Origin: Cannabis sativa
Lineage: Eukaryota; Streptophyta; Magnoliopsida; Rosales; Cannabaceae
DNA: 64,000 nucleotides
Direction: 5' to 3'
Assembly: GCF_029168945.1 (NCBI RefSeq)
Contig: NC_083604.1
Location: 64,682,211-64,746,210 of the forward strand
The translations under genes were made by a program, and so were the position numbers. Numbering within the stretch: position 1 is the stretch's first letter; each line of letters begins with the position of its first letter. Below are positions 57,319-64,000 of this stretch, piece after piece. The notes under the pieces are model-generated. The model worked only from the letters and a program-made list of their open reading frames with translations, searched no databases and was not told the DNA's origin.

Positions 57319-58380
57319 TTATTATTTAACAGAAAAATGAGTCCAATTTGTAACTTTTGTAAAACACAGGGTACAAAATAGTATTTACCTTTTATTTATC
57401 TCATATAAAAAGTAAATTTTATTTTTTTTTTCTCATATTTATAGAAGAAAAAAAAAACTAATAAACTAACCTGAAACTGAAAGTACGTTAAAAAATTTAT
57501 ATTTTAATAAAATAATAATAATTAATATATAGTTATCAATCTAAATAAAAAAATAATTAAAAAATTGAATATAACATCAAATATCATTAATATATAATTA
57601 AAATTATTAAAAAAAAATATAAAACTTAAATTATATATTAATTTATTTAAATGGGTGACTTACAAATTTAAGTATTTATTAGTAATAATAATTCTAATAA
57701 TTTTTTTAAATAGAAAATAAATTCGAACTCATATTAAAAAAAATAATTTTTTTTTTATTTAAACGTTTATAAATTACAACCATATTTTATTGGGACTCAA
57801 ACTCAGGACCATGTTTAACTGGGACTCCAACACACGGACACCTATGACAGACTAACTCAAGTGGTTTAAAAAAAAAAACAAAGACTTCAATCCATTGTTA
57901 AGTTGGGTTCGAAAGTTTGAAAATGGATTTTCTTTTGTATTGTTGGAAAGAAAGAGAGAGTATAGAAAAATGTTCCCTTTTCCATTTAAAAAAAATAAAT
58001 AAAAAATGTCAGGGTCGACCAAGCAGACAACTCACCCAAACATGCGCTTCATAATAATCCCTGACACACCCCACATCATTCCCAAACCCATTTCCCTTAC
58101 CCTTTTTAATAATTCAAGTTAAAACACACCACCTCTCTTCCACTGTTACGCAAACCACACCTACTATCATTTCCATTCAATCCCAACACGCCACGTCACA
58201 GTCCAGAATCGTACTCAGCATCACATGACGTGGCAACCTTTAATTCGTCAGTCCCATCTCGGTGGACTGAAAACGTTACACCAAAGTTTACTCCTTTTTC
58301 CATCTTCCAACATAATTGAGATTTATTATCTTTTATTATTAAAAATTAAATTAAAACAAAAAAACAAACAAAGATTCATT
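57319..58380. other. Intergenic sequence and upstream region of the Rab gene
   Basis: AT-rich with A and T homopolymers to about 57980, then a more balanced, probably single-copy promoter region (58010-58290). No gene is seen. Confidence 0.5.
58191..58233 (+). promoter_or_regulatory. Pair of inverted ACGT-core elements
   Basis: CCACGTCA at 58191-58198 and its reverse complement TGACGTGG at 58226-58233, about 280-310 bp before the Rab start codon. These are bZIP/ABRE-type sites, which suggests stress or hormone control of the Rab gene. This is inferred from sequence only. Confidence 0.5.
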
Positions 58381-58507
58381 AAATCAAAAGTATAGCTTTC
58401 ACAACAGCAAAATATTTAACACTTTGGAGATCTGGAAAGGATTCTCAATCTCTCTCTCTATATATATTCTCCGGTAAGTTCTAGAGAGAGAAAGGTGAAG
58501 TGTGAAA

Positions 58508-60391
58508 ATGGCGAGCGGTGGAGGCTACGGCGATACGAGCCAGAAGATAGATTACGTGTTCAAGGTTGTGTTGATCGGAGATTCGGCGGTGGGGAAGTCA
58601 CAGATTCTGGCTCGGTTTGCTAGGAATGAGTTCAGCTTGGACTCGAAAGCCACCATCGGCGTTGAGTTCCAGACTAGGACTCTCGTCATCGAACACAAGA
58701 GTGTTAAGGCTCAGATCTGGGATACTGCAGGCCAGGAACGGTAACAAACTCTCTCCTCTTTTGCTTATTTACTTCTGGCATTTTTCTCATTATTAGCTGT
58801 TTTGGTAGGATTAATTTTGAAATGAATTGATCTAGTTTGGAATTGTGTCTGTGTATATTATATTTCTGATTTTAGCTTCTTTGATTGATATTATCGCGCT
58901 AAAAGTTGCAGTGATTTTGGCAAGGCCTAAGATTATGGTTTATGTTTTGTTTAAGCCTCAATGGAGGAGAAAGTGCCGCATAATCAGTTTCGCTTGAATC
59001 TTTTATTTTATTTTATTTTATTTTTGGTGGTTTTTATTAGTAGGAAAAAGGAAATTTTTGTGGCTATCATCTACAGATGTCATCCGTGATCTTAGAAAAT
59101 ATATATTTATCTCCAAATCGAACTTTTAGGTATTAGTTATTAGATATAATTGTGATTCTTACCTTACCTTATTGGCTTTCATAGTTAGAAATATATTATT
59201 TTTATAAAATTGCCTTTGCGATGCATAGCCATGCAATTTATTGATAGTTTTGCTCTTTTTATTTTTCTTCTTTTTTGAATTTAAAACATGAAATTAATTA
59301 TAATATGGTCTTAATTTCTGGTTCAGTTTGATTGGTCTTTCTTGGAACCATTGGTTTTATTTTAATTTGGATCATTATTTAATTAAATTTCTTTTACATT
59401 AGATTATTTAATTTAATTTGGAACCATTGGTCTTTCTAGGATCATTATTTAATTTGGAACCATTAGAGATATTTTCTCTGGTGTTTATCCTTGTGGAACT
59501 TAAAGGAGTCTCTCTTTTTTAGAAATAGAATAAATAATAGGGTCTTTCACAAGGTCTTCTATAGAAGATTTAGAAGTTAGAGATTTCACTTTTAAAGATT
59601 TCTTATCATGAAAATTCGTGTTTAAATTTAAAATATTGTATGGAGTGTTGGGTGATCATGTTTAGCATGGCTCATTAGCTTCCTTACAAAATTACCGGTT
59701 GTAATTTATCTCAACATAGGTCATCAGATGAGATGTTCATCTCCATCTCATTAAAGTGTTATAGTGGTATTTGTTATTTAGACGCACTTAACATGTCTAG
59801 TTATTTACACATATCTCATCAATATGTGTTATATTACCATTTTACTGTATGCTAAAGAAGCCCTTTGAAAGAACAAATTCTCTAACTTCTGCCAACAATG
59901 AATTTGTTCACATAACATATCTTTTCGTATGATGTTTGAGCAGATACAGAGCGGTGACGAGTGCATACTATAGGGGAGCTGTTGGGGCAATGCTTGTTTA
60001 TGATATAACCAAACGCCAGACCTTCGATCACATACCACGTTGGCTGGAAGAGCTACGTAACCATGCTGACAAGAACATAGTCATCATTCTGATCGGAAAC
60101 AAAACTGATCTAGAGAACCAGCGTGCAGTCCCCACTGAAGACGCCAAAGAATTTGCCCAGAAAGAAGGGCTTTTCTTTTTGGAGACTTCAGCACTGGAAT
60201 CAACTAATGTCGAGAACGCCTTCTTGACCGTGCTCACAGAGATTTTCAACATTGTGAACAAGAAGAACCTTGCGGCTGATGAAAACCAAGGAAATGGTAA
60301 CCCTGCATCCCTTACTGGCAAGAAGATCATCGTGCCGGGCCCTGCACAAGTTATCCCTGAAAAGAACAAGATGTGTTGTACATCATCGTGA
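58508..60391 (+). CDS. RABA4: RABA4-like Rab GTPase, two exons
   Basis: Exon 1 is 58508-58740, the intron 58741-59943 (GT..AG), exon 2 59944-60391; the intron splits an Arg codon in GQER. The protein is 226 residues, the usual length. Visible motifs: P-loop GDSAVGKS (residues 24-31), switch I with Thr in SKATIGVEF, switch [17 protein letters not shown], and a C-terminal CCTSS for double geranylgeranylation. The family (plant Rab11 relatives) directs vesicles from the trans-Golgi network to the plasma membrane, with RABA4 members tied to tip growth and cell-wall delivery. The N-terminus MASGGGYGD, and [20 protein letters not shown], place it near RABA4; the subtype letter is not certain. The start at 58508 is an ATG in a good context. 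A CT-rich leader (58446-58460) precedes it. Confidence 0.95.
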
Positions 60392-60672
60392 TCTAATCTT
60401 TTGCACAAAGTGGTCTCAAATACAAGATTCTTGTTTTCAAAATCTCTAAAATAGCAATTTTTTGATGGGTGGTGTTTTTTCATTTGTATATTTTTACATT
60501 GTTTTAGCCTTTAGTTTGCATGGGCGGCCGAACTACTTGCTCGTTATGATAAGGAAAGAAAGAACTAAGTTGAAGTTGAGTTGCAGAGTTTTTATTACTT
60601 GTGCTCTTTTTTTTTTCCTTCTTTTTTTCTGTGTTTTTACTTCTTTAATACACTACTTTTCAACTTAATAAA
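60392..60672 (+). terminator. 3' UTR of the Rab gene with AATAAA
   Basis: T-rich untranslated sequence; an AATAAA poly(A) signal candidate lies at 60667-60672. Confidence 0.45.
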
Positions 60673-61215
60673 TCATGTCAATGATATTTAGAAAAGTAGA
60701 ACTTGCTATGCCTTTCAATAAATTAAACTTCATGCTGCACATATATAAGTATGGAACAAATATTAAACTAATAAATTTTGATCTAATGGAGAATAATAAA
60801 AGTAACATTTGAATTTTTAAGCTTAATTTAACTATTAAAAATAGAAAAATATTAAAAGGTACAATGGTGCTTAGCATGTAGAATTTCTACATGTCGATAT
60901 CGCTATTGATTTAATAAAGGATCGAGTCCTATGTAGTTTAATATAATAATTTTTAAGGAGTATCGCTAGCTAATTGCAAGACAACATGTCTAGAGGTAAT
61001 AGACATCACTAGTACTCAATAATAATGCTCTAAGAAAAAATCTCTTTTTACACCGTATTAAAAATATGTTTATATATAAAATACTTAAGTGAAATTTGAC
61101 CTTTTTTTTATCTTTTTTTCCCAAATTTTTTTCCTTGGTTTTTTTTTATTTAATTAATTAAAAAAATTAAGTGTAAAAATTCAAATTTTTAAATACTACT
61201 CATTCATGGGTAATA
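60673..61215. other. AT-rich intergenic sequence
   Basis: No gene or element ends were recognised. Confidence 0.4.
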
Positions 61216-61223
61216 CGGTACAC

Positions 61224-61818
61224 TAAGGGTGTACGTCGGTCGGTTTAGTTGGTTTATAGCATATTTTTATTAACTCAATATAAATATCGGGTTGCAAATA
61301 TTTAATCGTAACCCGCCCAATTAAAAACTAAAAAAAGTTCAACCCTCCCAATAATTTCATCGGTTTGGTCGGGTTAACCTGTCCAAACCGCTTTTCATTT
61401 TTTTTAATAATTATTATGGTTAGTTTCTAGTATTCAAATAATTAGATTTAAAAAAATAAAAACATATTATTTATATTTTAAGCTAAAAAAGTTATAGTTT
61501 AAATTAATTTTAAAAACTTTAATATAAGATAAATATAATTGAGTAAACATAAAATAATTGAATAAAATAACAAAAAAATAAGTAATAATATGGTATAAAT
61601 TTTAAACTTCAACTTCAATATCCAAATACAATAAAAATTATAAAGTCTAAGTTTTAAGCTAAACATTAAAATGTTCAAATTTTAAATACAAAATAGTTTA
61701 ACATATAAATATAATTTGTGTAATATTAATATATACAATTTTATTAAAAAAATATATAAATCAGTTTAATTTTGTTTATTCGAGTTAGGCAGTTTGTAAA
61801 TTTTGTTGAAGACCTCTA
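61224..61818. mobile_element. hAT-like MITE, about 595 bp
   Basis: Ends TAAGGGTGTACGTC and, in reverse complement, TAGAGGTCTTCAAC are similar. Flanks CGGTACAC and TCGTACAC could be an 8-bp duplication with two changes. It has GGTTGGGC-like subterminal motifs (CGGTCGGTTTAG, AACCCGCCCAATT). No ORF. Confidence 0.45.
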
Positions 61819-62039
61819 TCGTACACTCATATAAGTCTATTCATATAAAAGAATTTTGGATCACATTAAACTCATTTCGAAAAAGCTTTCATTTATTTCT
61901 CTCTTTTTATACATTATTTTATTAGAGATTCCTTTAGTTTATTAATTTAATTAAAATTTAAATAAATTGTAGTGATTTAAATAGATATTTAATTTAATTA
62001 ATTTAAATAAGTTATTTAATAAAATGTTTTTTTTTTCTG

Positions 62040-62745
62040 ACTGATACCTAATAAGAAGGTGCATGCTTGTCTATAAAATACCTAATACAATTTAATAAGT
62101 ACGATCTAATTCAATCAAATCCACAAAATGTAAATATTCGTGCTTGTGCGAATTGGATTGAATTGAAAATTTTAAAATTCACACTTATGCAGATTGAATG
62201 TTAATTAATATGTAAAAGTAACCGATCCAATCAAATTTACACATATTTATATATGTTTTTTCGAAATTATATATGCAATTAATATTTTAAGGCAAAAAAA
62301 AAAAATAGTAATTTAAAAATCTAATACATATGATATATATTTTAAAATTTAATAGATTAAATTTATATTCTATTATATATAAGAAAAATATAATTTAAAA
62401 CAAAATTAATCATTTTTTTTTACATACGATTTTTATTTTTACATTTGAATTTGTTATTTTATTTATTTCAATTTATTTTGGGAGACATAAAAAAGTAATA
62501 ATTTATTTTATTTTAATTGTTAGTTATGTAAAATAAATATTTTTAATAAATATTAAATAATTTAATATTAAAAAGTAACCAATCTAAAATAACATATCTA
62601 ATCAGTACATTTACGAATTGAATTAGATTAGATTTAAGTTATTGTATAGATTGGATTAGATTCAAAATATAAAATCCGTACTTAGTGCAAATTTAATGCA
62701 CTATAAACAAAATAGTGTGAATTGAATTAGATGAACACTCCTACT
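62040..62745. mobile_element. MITE-like sequence with TTGGATTGAATT motifs
   Basis: The right end in reverse complement reads TAGGAGTGTTCATCTAATTC, a common hAT-MITE end. Subterminal motifs (GAATTGGATTGAATTG, GATTGGATTAGATT) repeat on both sides. The left end is unclear, perhaps truncated. Confidence 0.35.
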
Positions 62746-62749
62746 TCCT

Positions 62750-63265
62750 ATTTTGTTTTCAATAAAATCTATTGTCCTAATTTGATATTGGCACTGCTCT
62801 TCCAGCTCTTAATTTCTTCAGAGAAACGGTTCTGCCTTAACATAAGTTAAACTTTCACCATATGAGTAAAAACTATGTGTATTTGCTATGTTCCTCTATA
62901 ACTTTTTAAATTTTCTCCCAAAGTCAGCTTTTGTGCATCAAATTACAAACTCCCCCCTTTAAAAAAAAAAAATACAAACTCCCAACATTCAATACTGAAA
63001 AGTAATTAGCAAAACCATCTGGTAGAATCAATTTACCACTAATGTTCCACATGATTTAATAGTGAAGAGAAACGAAGCTACAGTTCTTCCAAAGCTCCCT
63101 AAAAAATAAATTATGATGTCAAGTAAAATTTTATCCAATGTGCATATCTGCAAATCGAATGGAAAAGCATGGTCGATGTATGCCGTGCCATTGTAGCAAT
63201 TACGAGAAAAACACAATTAGAGTACAACATAAAATGTGCTACGAATGTCAAAAGTTTAATCTTAC
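62750..63265. other. Intergenic sequence and probable 3' UTR of the right-hand gene
   Basis: No gene seen. The part next to 63265 should hold the minus-strand gene's 3' UTR. Confidence 0.4.
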
Positions 63266-63858
63266 TTAACCATCAATCGCCATTTGGATGCTTTCTTTGT
63301 CTTCCTTCTTTTCTACATCATTTTTGCCCTTTTCATCCACCCCCGACTCCGAACGGGAAGGGCTTCTGTCTTCTTTCACCGCTGATTCCTTTTCAATTTC
63401 AATCAATGCTGAAGTTCTTTCTAGCATTTCTTGGCAGTCAACAGCATTGACCATCACAGTCAAGCTGGCCTTACCTTTCCAGCAGCTTATGGCAATTGTT
63501 GACTCATCTACTTGGATAGGACTCGATGTCGCCTGACCATCTGTAGAAATTTGGACTAGTTTAGGAAAGTAAAATAACCAAGGGAAACCTAATTTTCATC
63601 CATCATAACATAATGACACATACCTTTCCCCAAAACTATCACACAGCTTCCTAGTAACAACTCTGACACTTTCTTGCCAAACTCAGCATCAACAAAATCG
63701 GCAAATTTGATGGATTTATACTGTAAAAGATGCTTGAAATCTACAGGGGATGCATATAGGATTTGTTTTGTGACATATGGGAGAATAACTGGTAATCCTT
63801 CAGAGGATATCCGGAATATACAGGGTGCAGAGCTTCCTTCTCGTGACGTTTGTCGTTC
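63266..63858 (-). CDS. Last two exons of a probable TRM4/NSUN2-like tRNA cytosine-5 methyltransferase
   Basis: The penultimate exon is 63624-63858 and the last exon 63266-63540, joined by an intron 63541-63623 with GT..AG ends on the minus strand. The join G|AT keeps one frame. The product reads SSAPCIFRISSEGLPVILPY, then HLLQYKSIKFADFVDAEFGK, then CVIVLGKDGQ, then ESTIAISCWKGKASLTVMVN. It ends in an acidic/basic charged tail (PSRSESGVDEKGKNDVEKKE). From memory this resembles the C-terminus of plant TRM4 proteins, which methylate C5 of cytosines in tRNA. The catalytic region lies outside the window, so the call is tentative. The gene model itself is firm: open frames, splice sites and phases agree. 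Confidence 0.6.
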
Positions 63859-64000
63859 CTGTTTATTATTATGGAAGGCAAATCAGATAGTTTCCATATA
63901 TTATTATATCTTAACAGTATAGCAGTCTCATATGGCAGAAGAGCAGTGAATTGGGGATGATTTTAAATTGTTTGTGTCAGTCTCATACCATTGCATACTA
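63859..64000 (-). other. Intron of the right-hand gene
   Basis: The acceptor (AG on the minus strand at 63859-63860) starts this intron sequence. No exon is recognised before the window ends. Confidence 0.4.

Noticed and set aside
58459..58467. TATATATAT near the Rab gene as its TATA box
   Set aside because: It is only about 45 bp before the ATG, leaving almost no leader. It is more likely part of the CT/TA-rich 5' UTR.
58502..58507. Start of the Rab protein two codons earlier
   Set aside because: It needs a GTG start; the ATG at 58508 gives the normal family N-terminus MASGGG.

Overview
The window is nuclear DNA of a flowering plant, most likely a eudicot. It is AT-rich, carries plant-type Ty3 and Copia retrotransposons, and has a RABA-type small GTPase gene whose introns and codons look plant-like. 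I cannot fix the genus. About three quarters of the window is transposable-element DNA; ordinary host genes are visible only at the right end.

Layout, left to right. 1-3417: a minus-strand Athila-type Ty3 element running off the window edge, with an intact partial gag and its 5' LTR. 3418-4790: a fragment with two acidic ORFs and a pararetrovirus-like TATA/AATAAA block, cut at its left by that LTR. 4790-6766 and 36605-37880: one older AT-rich stretch with Copia remnants, split by a large insertion. 6767-36604: that insertion, a minus-strand Ty3 element of the Tat group (gag, PR, RT, RNase H, second RNase H, integrase, plus an extra multi-exon ORF on the opposite strand). It has 670-bp LTRs and an ATCAT target duplication. 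Three younger insertions sit inside it: a non-autonomous Athila derivative (8646-14939), a decayed Copia element (21235-31263) and a solo Copia LTR (31580-33499). Without them the host element is about 11.6 kb. 37890-38401: a 5'-truncated LINE tail. 38400-46200: short DNA elements (MULE-like, hAT-like, fold-back) with several tandem repeats. 47187-57318: a four-level nest, in which a truncated Copia LTR is split by a 2.8-kb Tekay-like solo LTR, which is itself split by a second copy of the non-autonomous Athila derivative (50019-56286). That copy has LTRs that look identical, a perfect primer-binding site, a perfect target duplication and an intact 788-codon gag-protease ORF. 58508-60391: a two-exon RABA4-like Rab GTPase gene. 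61224-62745: two MITE-like elements. 63266-63858: the last two exons of a minus-strand gene, probably a TRM4/NSUN2-like tRNA cytosine-5 methyltransferase.

The insertion order can be read from the nesting and target duplications. The Tat element came before its three guests. The second Athila derivative looks like the most recent event. Stop codons in the older elements are mostly explained by C-to-T changes, as expected for methylated, silenced DNA. Two observations look most worth following. One is the Athila derivative: a family with the same gag-protease-only structure in both copies, one of them apparently young. The other is the spliced antisense ORF of the Tat element, which has its own TATA box.
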